Part shown: positions 49,265 to 57,728 of the stretch, piece by piece
Numbering within the stretch: position 1 is the stretch's first letter
Layout: each line of letters begins with the position of its first letter
Assembly (NCBI GenBank): GCA_964433755.1
Contig: CAYSSR010000008.1
Span: 1-64,000 of the forward strand
DNA: 64,000 nt
DNA from: JAUVXJ01 sp964433755
Lineage (GTDB): Bacteria > Chloroflexota > Anaerolineae > UBA7937 > B3-Chlor
Reading direction: 5' to 3'
The notes under the pieces: model-generated
Seen by the model: the letters and a program-made list of their open reading frames with translations, nothing else
What the model was told of the DNA's origin: nothing
Database searches by the model: none
Program-made: the position numbers and the translations under genes

Positions 49265-50405
49265 GGCCTCGCCTCCTTCGCTCTTTTCTCAGACGGATCA
49301 CGTCCACGAAGGTTTCGATTCTAGTGCGTATAGCACCCTCGCTGATCAGCTCGTCGAAGCTCAGGGTGAGCAGCGGGAAGTTGTAGTCCTCGCTGACCTT
49401 ACGCAGGATGGGTCTGACCGTGACCTCCGGCATGCAGCCCATGGGTAGCAGATGCAGGACCCCATCGAAGCCGGCATCGTGGAACCTGATGGTGTCGGCC
49501 ACCGACTCTCTGCCGTGGCCAGCCACCGAGCAACTGAGGTAGGGCCTGGCGATCTCGGCGATCTCGGAGCGAGGCGGGATACTCATGTTCAGCCACCAGG
49601 CCATGAGCTTGCCGAGCACGAACCCAGGCGGATAGCGTAGTATGGCCTCGCCCAGAGACAGATGCCTGTGCACCTCCGCGCCCAGTTCCCCCAGCATTTC
49701 GTAGACATGGCAGTTGCTGGCAGGCTCCACCAACAAGTAGAACTCCCCAACGACACCGATGCGCAAAGGCTCCGTGTCAACAGTCTCTACATGCTCGAAG
49801 AAGGACTCAGGATCCACTCTATCGAGCGTGCCGAAATCCTGCACTTGCTCCAGGCAGTCGAGCGCCCGGTTGAGCGCCTTCGTGGTGTCGCCTTGGTTCT
49901 TCTCTATCGCACGGATACGCCAGGACAGCTCCTCCACCATCTCGATGATACGGAGCTTCTTGATGGCTACCCTCAAGGCACGGACGGTCTCCCAGGTGCT
50001 CCTGCCGGTGATCTCCTTGATCTGTTGGACCAACCCGCCCCCCTCGCCCAGAATGAAGAACTCGATGTCGGCGCCAGTCCGTTTCATCACCAACTGCTGG
50101 AGGTGGCCGTAGTGCCGGAAACGGCACATGCCTCCTCCCCCGCCTCCGTGTTTCTTGTCTCCAGCTCGGCTGTTGATGTAGAAGATGACACAGTTGGCGC
50201 CCTTTTCCAGGGCTTGCAGGTAGTTGCCGATGATGACCTTGAAGGGCAAACAGATGCCTTCGGGACTATACCGCGCCCCGAGAGCGATGGTCTCGTTGGT
50301 GATGGGAGGTGGCACGACGACCTCGACGCCCAGTTGCTCAGCCGCGCCCTTGAAGGGGATCCAGGCGTTGCCGCACAGAGGCAAGGTGAAGATCCGTTCC
50401 TTCAC
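49245..50405 (-). CDS. 2-hydroxyacyl-CoA dehydratase-like / activase-associated protein
   Basis: A 386-aa protein resembling the dehydratase D-component-like part of activase fusion proteins. LPLCGNAWIPFKGAAEQLG, SPEGICLPFKVIIGNYLQAL, GGGGGGMCRFRHYGH and LLPMGCMPEVTVRPIL carry spaced Cys that could hold an Fe-S cluster. It starts by overlapping the DUF2229 gene stop and ends by overlapping the activase start by 20 bases, so the three genes are translated in series. No canonical dehydratase subunit pair lies next to them. The exact reaction is unknown. Confidence 0.78.
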   Translation of the reverse strand: MKERIFTLPLCGNAWIPFKGAAEQLGVEVVVPPPITNETIALGARYSPEGICLPFKVIIGNYLQALEKGANCVIFYINSRAGDKKHGGGGGGMCRFRHYGHLQQLVMKRTGADIEFFILGEGGGLVQQIKEITGRSTWETVRALRVAIKKLRIIEMVEELSWRIRAIEKNQGDTTKALNRALDCLEQVQDFGTLDRVDPESFFEHVETVDTEPLRIGVVGEFYLLVEPASNCHVYEMLGELGAEVHRHLSLGEAILRYPPGFVLGKLMAWWLNMSIPPRSEIAEIARPYLSCSVAGHGRESVADTIRFHDAGFDGVLHLLPMGCMPEVTVRPILRKVSEDYNFPLLTLSFDELISEGAIRTRIETFVDVIRLRKERRRRGHALPGS

Positions 50406-51289
50406 GCTCGGTTCCTCATCTTCACTGTGTCCACGAAGGTGTCCACCCTGGTGACGAGACCCGCCTCTCCCGTATGCTCATCCAGTACCAGATGCATACA
50501 GGGGATGTCACGACGCTCCAACTCGTCCTCGACGAAGGGCACTGTAATGGCGTCCACACCGCAGTTGAAGTTGCTGAGGACCACCGTGCCCGCGACGTCA
50601 TGGGCGAGAACCTCGTGTAGCTGCCCCATGGTCTCGTAGGCGAAGTCCCATTTCAAGAACGAATCCCGGGGCGTGAAAGGGATGCTGTCGATGGTGATCA
50701 CTTCCATGCCCCGGTCCCGCAGCTTGGCGAGCAGGTTCAGATTGGCGTAGGAGTCATGGATCACGTAGTGATGGCCAACGACCACGATCTTCGGTCGGTC
50801 CGACTCGAGTTGCTGCTCGTACTTGTCGTGGAGGTCCTGTTTGTGCCGTCCGTGGGCCTCGATCGCCCGGGACATGGCCTGCCTGACGCTTGCTTGATCC
50901 CAGGTCAGCGCTCGCCCCAGCTCCAGCATCCCGGGCTCGAACTCGCCGTCTTCCACCTCGCAACGAAGGAACTGCACCTGGGACCCGAAGATGCTCTTGC
51001 TGATGTCTGGCACGCCCAGAAACTTGGGACAGCTATACCGATCGGGTTGTAGCCCGTAGTACGCAGGCGCGAAGATGCGGTCGCACTTCCCCATCAGGTA
51101 CGAAATGTGGCCGAAGACCAGCTTCACCGCCAGACAACTCTCGTCCTCCCCGTATCTGACCGCGGCTTCCAGCAGGCGCCGGTTCGTCGGAGGAGAGAGG
51201 ACGACTTCCTGACCCAGTTCACTCAGGAAGGTGACCCAGAGTTGGGGGTGTTTGAAGTAGAACAAGCTCCTAGGTATGCCGATCCTCAT
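50402..51289 (-). CDS. DUF2229-type activase-associated protein
   Basis: A 295-aa protein opening MRIGIPRSLFYFKHPQLWVTF, the DUF2229 signature. ESCLAVKLVFGHISYL, APAYYGLQPDRYSCPKF and LSNFNCGVDAITVPFVEDEL carry conserved Cys. It is the first gene after the promoter at 51335-51363 and overlaps the next gene by four bases. With its two neighbours it rebuilds the domain set of the large activase/DUF2229 proteins. The end EAGLVTRVDTFVDTVKMRNR resembles the end of the second gene (TRIETFVDVIRLRKERR), which suggests those two parts share ancestry. Confidence 0.8.
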   Translation of the reverse strand: MRIGIPRSLFYFKHPQLWVTFLSELGQEVVLSPPTNRRLLEAAVRYGEDESCLAVKLVFGHISYLMGKCDRIFAPAYYGLQPDRYSCPKFLGVPDISKSIFGSQVQFLRCEVEDGEFEPGMLELGRALTWDQASVRQAMSRAIEAHGRHKQDLHDKYEQQLESDRPKIVVVGHHYVIHDSYANLNLLAKLRDRGMEVITIDSIPFTPRDSFLKWDFAYETMGQLHEVLAHDVAGTVVLSNFNCGVDAITVPFVEDELERRDIPCMHLVLDEHTGEAGLVTRVDTFVDTVKMRNRA

Positions 51290-51334
51290 GTGGACGTGAC
51301 CCTTCGCTCGATCAGTCCTCTTCCCTATTGGGGC

Positions 51335-51363
51335 ATTATACGTTGGCCGTGAAGCCGTGACAA
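51335..51363 (-). promoter_or_regulatory. Promoter of the DUF2229-dehydratase-activase operon
   Basis: On the minus strand: -35 TTGTCA (51363-51358), 17-bp spacer, -10 TATAAT (51340-51335). Confidence 0.78.
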
Positions 51364-51436
51364 GTTCTTGGGGTTTTGGGGCAACGCGGAGTTGTCGACC
51401 GGGGTTGACGCCGGGGCGCTAGTTGCAGGGGAACGC

Positions 51437-51466
51437 TTGCTGATACGCTTGTTCTTGGGCTATAAT
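51437..51466 (+). promoter_or_regulatory. Promoter of pdxST
   Basis: -35 TTGCTG (51437-51442), 18-bp spacer, -10 TATAAT (51461-51466), about 40 bases before pdxS. Confidence 0.65.
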
Positions 51467-51504
51467 GAGGGTGGAGATCATTTAGCGGTCTTTTGGAGGT
51501 TGTG

Positions 51505-52398
51505 ATGGGCGTGAACAAGGAAACAGGGACGGATGCGGTCAAGAGAGGCCTGGCCCAAATGCTCAAGGGCGGGGTGATCATGGACGTGGTCACGCACGAA
51601 CATGCGAAGGTAGCCGAAGATGCGGGTGCCTGCGCTGTGATGGCCCTGGAGCGTGTGCCGGCTGATATTCGTGCCCATGGCGGCGTGGCGCGCATGAGCG
51701 ATCCGGAACTGATACTGCAGATCATGGATACCGTGACCATTCCTGTCATGGCCAAGTGCCGGATCGGCCATTTCGTCGAGGCTCAGATCCTCGAGGCTCT
51801 CGGGGTGGACTACATCGACGAGAGTGAGGTCCTCACGCCAGCCGACGAGGAGCACCACGTCGAGAAGCATGGCTTCAAGGTGCCCTTCGTATGCGGTTGC
51901 CGCAATCTGGGCGAGGCTCTGCGGCGGATCGGCGAGGGCGCTGCTATGATTCGTACGAAGGGTGAGGCTGGCACGGGCAACGTCGTGGAGGCTGTGCGCC
52001 ACGCCAGAGCGGTGATGGGTGAGATACGCCGGTTGCAGCACATGGCTTCAGAGGAGCTGATGGCCGCGGCCAAGGAGATGGGCGCTCCCTACGAACTGGT
52101 GGTGGAGACGGCGAAGCTGGGGCGGCTGCCGGTGGTCAACTTTGCAGCGGGAGGCATCGCCACTCCGGCCGACGCGGCCCTGATGATGCAGTTGGGCGTC
52201 GACGGCGTCTTCGTGGGCAGTGGCATCTTCAAGTCGGCAGATCCTCCTCGGAGAGCCAAGGCCATCGTGGAGGCGGTAACCCACTACAACGACCCCGGTA
52301 TCCTGGCCGAGATCAGCAGGGGGTTGGGCGAGGCCATGCCTGGCCTGGAGATAGCGGCCATTCCCGAGGCCGAGTTGCTGGCTCAGCGAGGGTGGTAA
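51505..52398 (+). CDS. pdxS: Pyridoxal 5'-phosphate synthase subunit PdxS
   Basis: A 297-aa (beta/alpha)8 synthase that builds pyridoxal phosphate from ribose-5-phosphate, glyceraldehyde-3-phosphate and ammonia. Signatures are GVIMDVVTHEHAKVAEDAGA, MALERVPADIRAHGGVARM, MAKCRIGHFVEAQ, VDYIDESEVLTPAD, IRTKGEAGTGN and NFAAGGIATPADAALMMQLG. TTTTGGAGG lies just before the ATG at 51505; an in-frame start at 51493 overlaps that site. PdxT, which supplies ammonia, is encoded 29 bases downstream. Confidence 0.97.
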   Translation: MGVNKETGTDAVKRGLAQMLKGGVIMDVVTHEHAKVAEDAGACAVMALERVPADIRAHGGVARMSDPELILQIMDTVTIPVMAKCRIGHFVEAQILEALGVDYIDESEVLTPADEEHHVEKHGFKVPFVCGCRNLGEALRRIGEGAAMIRTKGEAGTGNVVEAVRHARAVMGEIRRLQHMASEELMAAAKEMGAPYELVVETAKLGRLPVVNFAAGGIATPADAALMMQLGVDGVFVGSGIFKSADPPRRAKAIVEAVTHYNDPGILAEISRGLGEAMPGLEIAAIPEAELLAQRGW

Positions 52399-52427
52399 GC
52401 CACTCTGGCCGGGGCGCGAAGGGGCGG

Positions 52428-53036
52428 ATGGAGAAGGTCGGGGTCCTGGCGCTGCAAGGCGCGTTTCTTGAGCATATCAAGATGCTGCGTGCTCTGGGGG
52501 CAGAGGCCGTGGAGGTGCGTCTACCCCAGGAGCTGAACGGCCTCGATGGGCTGATCATCCCTGGCGGTGAGAGCACTACAGTCGGCAAGCTGGCCGTCAC
52601 CTATGGGCTGGTGGAGCCGATCAAGGCCATGGCCGGTGAGGGCAAACCTGTCTGGGGTACGTGTGCCGGTCTGATCTTGCTGGCTCGAGCCGTCGAAGGT
52701 TTGACGCAGCCGCTGCTGGGGTTGATGGACCTGACCGTGTCCCGCAACGCCTTCGGGCGACAGGTGGATAGCTTCGAAGCCGAGATCAGTGTCCCCGCTC
52801 TCGATTCCGTTGAACAGCCAGAGGAAAGGGGTCGCCCCTTCCCTGCCATCTTCATTCGAGCTCCGCTGATTACGGCCGTCGGAGACGGTGTGGAAGTGCT
52901 GTCTCGTCTGGATGGCGGGGGAATCGTTGCCGCTCGCCAGGGCGGCTTGCTGGTCACGGCGTTCCATCCAGAACTGACCGCCGACACAAGATTCCATCGC
53001 TACTTCCTGAACATGATCGAGGCATCTCCCGTGTGA
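52428..53036 (+). CDS. pdxT: Pyridoxal 5'-phosphate synthase glutaminase subunit PdxT
   Basis: A 202-aa class I glutaminase that feeds ammonia to PdxS. VGVLALQGAFLEH opens it; IPGGESTT, the nucleophile Cys in VWGTCAGLILLA and the His/Glu pair in TAFHPELT complete the triad. ATG 52428 follows GAAGGGGCGG, and the longer frame to 52392 overlaps pdxS. A normal two-gene pdxST operon. The PLP product serves several enzymes encoded in this window, including threonine aldolase and Kbl. Confidence 0.96.
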   Translation: MEKVGVLALQGAFLEHIKMLRALGAEAVEVRLPQELNGLDGLIIPGGESTTVGKLAVTYGLVEPIKAMAGEGKPVWGTCAGLILLARAVEGLTQPLLGLMDLTVSRNAFGRQVDSFEAEISVPALDSVEQPEERGRPFPAIFIRAPLITAVGDGVEVLSRLDGGGIVAARQGGLLVTAFHPELTADTRFHRYFLNMIEASPV

Positions 53037-53165
53037 TGGTGGACCGGAGTCGTTCTGGCTTCGGCGTCCTTGCTTGTTTGTGGTGGGCGTGTCAGTTTCG
53101 AGGTCTGGAGTGGCCCCCGTTTGGATGGCGGGGCATTTGTTTGGAGACCGAGGAGGAGGTGACCT

Positions 53166-53783
53166 GTGCTCGAGGACATCAGCTGGCTGGGGCATGATGC
53201 GTTCAAGATAGCGGCCACGAAGATCATCTACCTCGATCCTTTTGAATTGGCCGGGGACCTCGAACCGGCCGACATCATCTGCATCTCACATGACCACTAC
53301 GATCACTGTAGTCCTGAAGACGTGGCCAAGATACGGGGCGAGAACACGGTGATTGTGGCTGCCGAGAACTGCAGGGGCAAGCTGGAGGGAGACGTCCGCC
53401 TGGTCAAGGCGGGCGACACACTCAACCTCGGTGAGGTGAGCATCGAGGTCGTGCCGGCGTACAACGTCAACAAGAAGTTCCACCCACGGGAGGCGGGTGG
53501 CGTAGGCTATCTGCTCACGGTGGGGGACACGAGGATCTACCACGCTGGCGATAGCGATCCCATCCCCGAGATGGAAGGGTTGGAGGTAGACATCGCCCTG
53601 CTTCCGGTGAGCGGTGTGTACGTGGCCACGGCGGAGGAAGCCGTCAAGGCGGCCGAGATGTTGAAGCCGAAGGTGGTCATCCCCATGCACTATGGGAGCA
53701 TCGTGGGATCCCGCGCCGATGCCGAGCGGTTCAAGGAGTTGTGGCCCGGAGAGGTGGTCATTCTGGAGCCTCAGGCGTCCTAG
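53166..53783 (+). CDS. MBL-fold metallo-hydrolase (UPF0173-like)
   Basis: A 205-aa metallo-beta-lactamase-fold protein with metal motif ISHDHYDHCSPED and later ligands in YHAGDSDPI and VIPMHYGSI. The short, single-domain form matches the YtkL/UPF0173 type of unknown substrate. The GTG start at 53166 follows GAGGAGGTGACCT. It stands 129 bases after pdxT on the same strand, without a clear promoter of its own. Confidence 0.88.
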   Translation: MLEDISWLGHDAFKIAATKIIYLDPFELAGDLEPADIICISHDHYDHCSPEDVAKIRGENTVIVAAENCRGKLEGDVRLVKAGDTLNLGEVSIEVVPAYNVNKKFHPREAGGVGYLLTVGDTRIYHAGDSDPIPEMEGLEVDIALLPVSGVYVATAEEAVKAAEMLKPKVVIPMHYGSIVGSRADAERFKELWPGEVVILEPQAS

Positions 53784-54170
53784 CTGAGGCGCGTCCTGGG
53801 CCTGGGGGCGTGCGCAAACCAGCCCAAGGGAGGTGCTGGAGTTCGGCGCGGGGCAGTGTGGTGATGCTCAGTCTCCACTCTGATCCTGGGATCGTGCACA
53901 GAGGGTCCCCTCTTGCTCTCGTCCCACTACACCGATACCGGCCGGCCAAGTCCATGCGACCTACCCACGCTGTCTGCACGCGCCTCTCCTCTATGTGCGA
54001 GGGTGTGTTCGCACTGGTGACGGACTGGATGGCCGGACGAGTGTCTGCACGCCGGCCAAGGGAAACGGTTAACTACACCTGACTCTGTGCCCAGGCCAGT
54101 GTCGAGATGGACCTTCGGCTGTCCAGGTCCGAGGCGGCGCGGCTGGCGTGAAGCGATGGGGACGTGAGCT
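53784..54170. other. 387-base region without a gene
   Basis: No coding frame, promoter or terminator was recognised between the metallo-hydrolase and the MFS transporter. GGCCGGCCAAG-like sequence occurs twice (about 53940 and 54050). Confidence 0.4.
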
Positions 54171-55325
54171 ATGGGCAAGTCGTTTCTTGGACTGAGCCGT
54201 GACAATGTGCTGATCCTGGTCTCCATGCTCCTCTGGGGGAGTGGAGAGGGGCTGTGGTTCTACGTACAGCCACTATACATCAAGAGCCTGGGAGCGGATC
54301 CTCTGGAGATCGGCTTGGTGATGTCCCTCGGCCCGGTGTTGATGGTGCTCGGTTTGCTGCCCGTGGGCAGCCTCGCCGATCGATACGGTCGCAAGAGAGT
54401 GATGTTGAGTGGCTCATCGATGGGGGTTCTATCGGTGTTGCTCCTGGCTGCGGCTCGAGACTGGCGCCAGTCGATCCCCGGCTTTCTACTCTACTTCGGG
54501 TCTGGGTGCTGTCTACCTGCCATCCAGTCGTACGTAGCCCGTGCTTCGGAGGGGAGAGACCTCAATCGCACGTTCAGTCTGGTGTACGCAGCGTTCGCGC
54601 TGGGTCTGATAGTCTTCCCTACTATCGGTGGCTGGCTCGCGGAGGCAGCCGGGTTCGCTCTGCCGCTGATGCTGGCTGCTCTCTTCTACGCGGCCTCGAC
54701 GAGCATGATGGCCTTCGTGCGCGAGCAGCCGATCACAAGGTCTGGACGTGGTGCAGACTTGGAGACTATCTGGTCCAACAAGCGCTTGGTAACGATCTGC
54801 GCGCTCAGCGTCGTGGTCTTCCTGGCGTTGTATCTGGGACAGCCTTTCGCGCCCAACTATCTGCAAGAGGTGGTGGGGATCGACCTATCCTGGATAGGCT
54901 TCATGGGATCGGCCCATGCTTTGGGGGCGATGGTGCTGGGTGTCGCGCTGGGTCGGCTGTCAGAAGGTATCGCCGGCTTCATCCTCGGTCAGGCGCTGGT
55001 CGGCGTCTCTCTGATTCTGATGCTCAACACGGGAGCTGTGCCACTTCTCTCCTTTGCTTTCTTCTTGAGAGGAGGGTACAGCGCCTGCAAGGCGCTGGTA
55101 TTGGGGCTGGCGGGCAAGGTTGTGGACGAGGCCAACTCCGGCCTCGCTTACGGGGTCCTGAATTCAGCCATTGCCACGTCCACGGTGCTGGCACCCTACG
55201 TGGCGGCCTGGCTCTACACCGCTCGGACCGACCTACCCTTCCTTGTTGCCGCAGGGATGATCGCGGTGACCATGCCTCTATCAGTGCTCTTCCTGAGAAC
55301 CGGGAAGAACGATGGGCCGGCGTGA
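54171..55325 (+). CDS. MFS transporter
   Basis: A 384-aa membrane transporter with about twelve helices. The loop 2-3 signature is GSLADRYGRKRVML; a related but weaker GRLSEGIAGF lies in the second half. It starts MGKSFLGLSRDNVLILVSML, with GGGGACGTGAG upstream. The substrate is not evident. Its stop codon abuts the kbl stop on the other strand with no bases between, a tight convergent arrangement. Confidence 0.88.
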   Translation: MGKSFLGLSRDNVLILVSMLLWGSGEGLWFYVQPLYIKSLGADPLEIGLVMSLGPVLMVLGLLPVGSLADRYGRKRVMLSGSSMGVLSVLLLAAARDWRQSIPGFLLYFGSGCCLPAIQSYVARASEGRDLNRTFSLVYAAFALGLIVFPTIGGWLAEAAGFALPLMLAALFYAASTSMMAFVREQPITRSGRGADLETIWSNKRLVTICALSVVVFLALYLGQPFAPNYLQEVVGIDLSWIGFMGSAHALGAMVLGVALGRLSEGIAGFILGQALVGVSLILMLNTGAVPLLSFAFFLRGGYSACKALVLGLAGKVVDEANSGLAYGVLNSAIATSTVLAPYVAAWLYTARTDLPFLVAAGMIAVTMPLSVLFLRTGKNDGPA

Positions 55326-56507
55326 CTAGATCACGCCCATGTCCTGTCCCACTTTCTTGAAGATCCCCAGCGCCTGATCCAGGTCGTCCTTACCGTGCAT
55401 GGCTGAGAGCATCACTCTGATGCGGGCCTTGCCCCTGGGAACGGTGGGGAAGCCCAGCGCCATCGCGAAGAGACCTTCCTCGAAGAGCTTCTTGGAGAAC
55501 TCGAACGCGAGGGATGCCTCGCCCAGCATGATCGGTGTGATGGGGGTCTCGCTCCTACCCGTATCGAAGCCCAGCGTCTTCATCTCCGCCTTGAAGTAGC
55601 GTGTGTTGTCCCACAGTCTGTCCACCAGTTCTGTGGATTCCTCGAGTAAGTCCACGGCGGCGATGCAGGCCGCCACGTCGGCGGGCGTCGATGCGCTGGA
55701 GAAGAGAAAGGGGCGCCCTTGCTGGCGCAGCCAGTGTACTACTTCCTTCTTGCCCGCGACGTATCCACCCATCACACCGAAGGCCTTGGAGAGCGTGCCG
55801 ACTTCGATATCGACCCGCCCGTGAACGTTGAAGTGATCCACGATGCCGCGACCACCGCGTCCCAGAACACCCTCTCCGTGGGCATCGTCGGTCATCAAGG
55901 GGATGCCGTACTCGTCGGAGACGTCGGCCAGCCCATCCATGGGGGCGACGTCTCCGTCCATAGAGAACACGCCGTCGGTGATGATAAGCCGTCTTCTGTA
56001 CTCGGTCTCTTGCTCGATCTGCTCGCGGAGTGAGTCGGGGTTGCAGTGTTCGTAGCGGACGATCCTGGCTCGAGAGAGTCGACAGCCATCTATGATGCTG
56101 GCGTGGTTCAACTCGTCGGAGAAGATGACGTCGTCACGTCCCATGAGCGCCGGGATGACTGCCAGGTTGGCGGTGAAGCCCGACTGGAAGGAGATGGCGT
56201 CTTCCACCTGCTTGAACTCGGCCAGACGCTTCTCCAGCTCCAGATGGATGCTCATGGTTCCTGCGATGGAACGGACGGCCCCAGGACCAACACCAAGCTC
56301 GTCGATGGCCTTCTTTGCCGCCTCTCGCATTCTGGGATGGTTGGCCAGACCCAGGTAGTTGTTGGAGCAGAAGTTGAGGGCGCGCTTCCCATCGACCGTC
56401 ACCCAGGCGTTCTGTGGTGAGCCGATGGTACGGATGGTGATGTACAGTCCCTGATCCTTGAGAGCGTCTATGTCCTCTCTGATGAACGCCAGCTTGTCCT
56501 GTGCCAT
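55326..56507 (-). CDS. kbl: Glycine C-acetyltransferase (2-amino-3-ketobutyrate CoA ligase)
   Basis: A 393-aa PLP enzyme that converts 2-amino-3-ketobutyrate and CoA to glycine and acetyl-CoA. Signatures are NFCSNNYLGLANHP, FQSGFTANLAVIPAL, FSDELNHASIIDGCRLS, TDDAHGEGVLGRGGRG and the PLP Lys in VGTLSKAFGVMGGYVAG. ATG 56507 follows AGGAATAGG; the longer frame to 56564 overlaps tdh. It is the second gene of a tdh-kbl operon, with 29 bases between, and so completes threonine degradation. Confidence 0.95.
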   Translation of the reverse strand: MAQDKLAFIREDIDALKDQGLYITIRTIGSPQNAWVTVDGKRALNFCSNNYLGLANHPRMREAAKKAIDELGVGPGAVRSIAGTMSIHLELEKRLAEFKQVEDAISFQSGFTANLAVIPALMGRDDVIFSDELNHASIIDGCRLSRARIVRYEHCNPDSLREQIEQETEYRRRLIITDGVFSMDGDVAPMDGLADVSDEYGIPLMTDDAHGEGVLGRGGRGIVDHFNVHGRVDIEVGTLSKAFGVMGGYVAGKKEVVHWLRQQGRPFLFSSASTPADVAACIAAVDLLEESTELVDRLWDNTRYFKAEMKTLGFDTGRSETPITPIMLGEASLAFEFSKKLFEEGLFAMALGFPTVPRGKARIRVMLSAMHGKDDLDQALGIFKKVGQDMGVI

Positions 56508-56536
56508 CTTGCCTATTCCTTTCTGCGCTTGCTCGT

Positions 56537-57577
56537 CTACAGGGAGAGCACAACCTTCCCGCATTCACCCTTGGCCATCAGTTCCATGCCCTGTACGAAC
56601 TCCTCCAGGGGGAAACCGTGGGTGATGATAGGTCTCACATCCACTGCCCCGGAACTGAGGAGTGCTCTAGTCTGGTACCACGTCTGCCAGACCTTGCGGC
56701 CGGTGACGCCATAGACTGTGGCTCCCTTGAAGATGATCTCGTTGGCCAGATCGAACTCCATAGGGCGAGATGGAAGTCCCAACAAGGCGGCGTAGCCGCC
56801 ACGCTTGAGAACGGAAAACCCCTCGTGTATCGCTGAGGGGTTCCCTGACATCTCCAGTAGCACGTCCACTCCTATCCCATTGGTGGACGTCAAGATCTCC
56901 GTCGTCGTGTCTGTCGTTGTGGGGTCGATGACGAGATGTGCCCCAATCTGACGCGCTAGCTCCAGGCGATAGGGAACCACCTCGGTGGCGATGACCAGGG
57001 ATGCTCCCGCTGCCCTCGCGATGGCGACAGCCATCAGGCCGATAGGTCCGCAGCCGGTGATCAGCACTGTCCTGGCTACGAGCTCTGTAGATAGAGCGGT
57101 GTGTACGGCGTTGCCGAAAGGCTCCTGCACCGAGGCGATGTCCGGAGGCAGGTCGGGTGGATTCCGCCATGCGTTGCGCTCCGGGATGGTGGCATACTCG
57201 GCGAAAACGCCGGGGCGGTCAACGCCGATGATGGACACGTCCTTGCAGATGTGAGAGTTGCCGGAACGGCACTGGTGGCATACTCCGCACACGATGTGGG
57301 TCTCGGCCGAAACGTAATCTCCCACCTCGAGGATAGTCGTGCCTTCACCCAGCTCCACTACCTCCCCAGCGAACTCGTGACCGAAGATCATGGGGGGCTT
57401 GATGCGGCTCGCTGCCCAGTCATCCCATTCGTAGATGTGGAGGTCGGTGCCACAAATGGACGTGGCCTTGACCTTGACCAGGACCTCTCCCGGGCCAGCC
57501 TTCGGTACGTCTACCAGCGTGAGCTCGGCTCCTGGAGCAGCATCCGGCTTGACCACCGCTTTCATCTTCTCAGGCAT
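56537..57577 (-). CDS. tdh: L-threonine 3-dehydrogenase
   Basis: A 346-aa zinc-dependent medium-chain dehydrogenase that oxidises threonine to 2-amino-3-ketobutyrate, the substrate of Kbl. SICGTDLHIYEWDDWA is the catalytic zinc site typical of Tdh; GHEFAGEVVELG, the structural zinc Cys in CGVCHQCRSGNSHIC, and the NAD motif TGCGPIGLMAVAIA follow. The start MPEKMKAVVK at 57577 gives the usual length; MKAVV at 57565 is possible. A promoter lies about 45 bases upstream. Confidence 0.94.
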   Translation of the reverse strand: MPEKMKAVVKPDAAPGAELTLVDVPKAGPGEVLVKVKATSICGTDLHIYEWDDWAASRIKPPMIFGHEFAGEVVELGEGTTILEVGDYVSAETHIVCGVCHQCRSGNSHICKDVSIIGVDRPGVFAEYATIPERNAWRNPPDLPPDIASVQEPFGNAVHTALSTELVARTVLITGCGPIGLMAVAIARAAGASLVIATEVVPYRLELARQIGAHLVIDPTTTDTTTEILTSTNGIGVDVLLEMSGNPSAIHEGFSVLKRGGYAALLGLPSRPMEFDLANEIIFKGATVYGVTGRKVWQTWYQTRALLSSGAVDVRPIITHGFPLEEFVQGMELMAKGECGKVVLSL

Positions 57578-57619
57578 GATGATCTTCTGGGGCCTCCATT
57601 CCCGCGCAAAGCCAAGCAC

Positions 57620-57648
57620 ATTGTAGCACCCGTGCTGTGACTCGTCAA
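57620..57648 (-). promoter_or_regulatory. Promoter of tdh-kbl
   Basis: On the minus strand: -35 TTGACG (57648-57643), 17-bp spacer, -10 TACAAT (57625-57620). Confidence 0.7.
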
Positions 57649-57660
57649 GGACATACGCTC

Positions 57661-57689
57661 TTGATGTGGCTGCTCGAAGATGCTAGAAT
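57661..57689 (+). promoter_or_regulatory. Promoter of the exported methyltransferase gene
   Basis: -35 TTGATG (57661-57666), 17-bp spacer, -10 TAGAAT (57684-57689), 40 bases before the ATG. Confidence 0.55.
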
Positions 57690-57728
57690 GAGGCTAGCGG
57701 TGCCGGCGGACCAATCGGAGAGGCGGGG

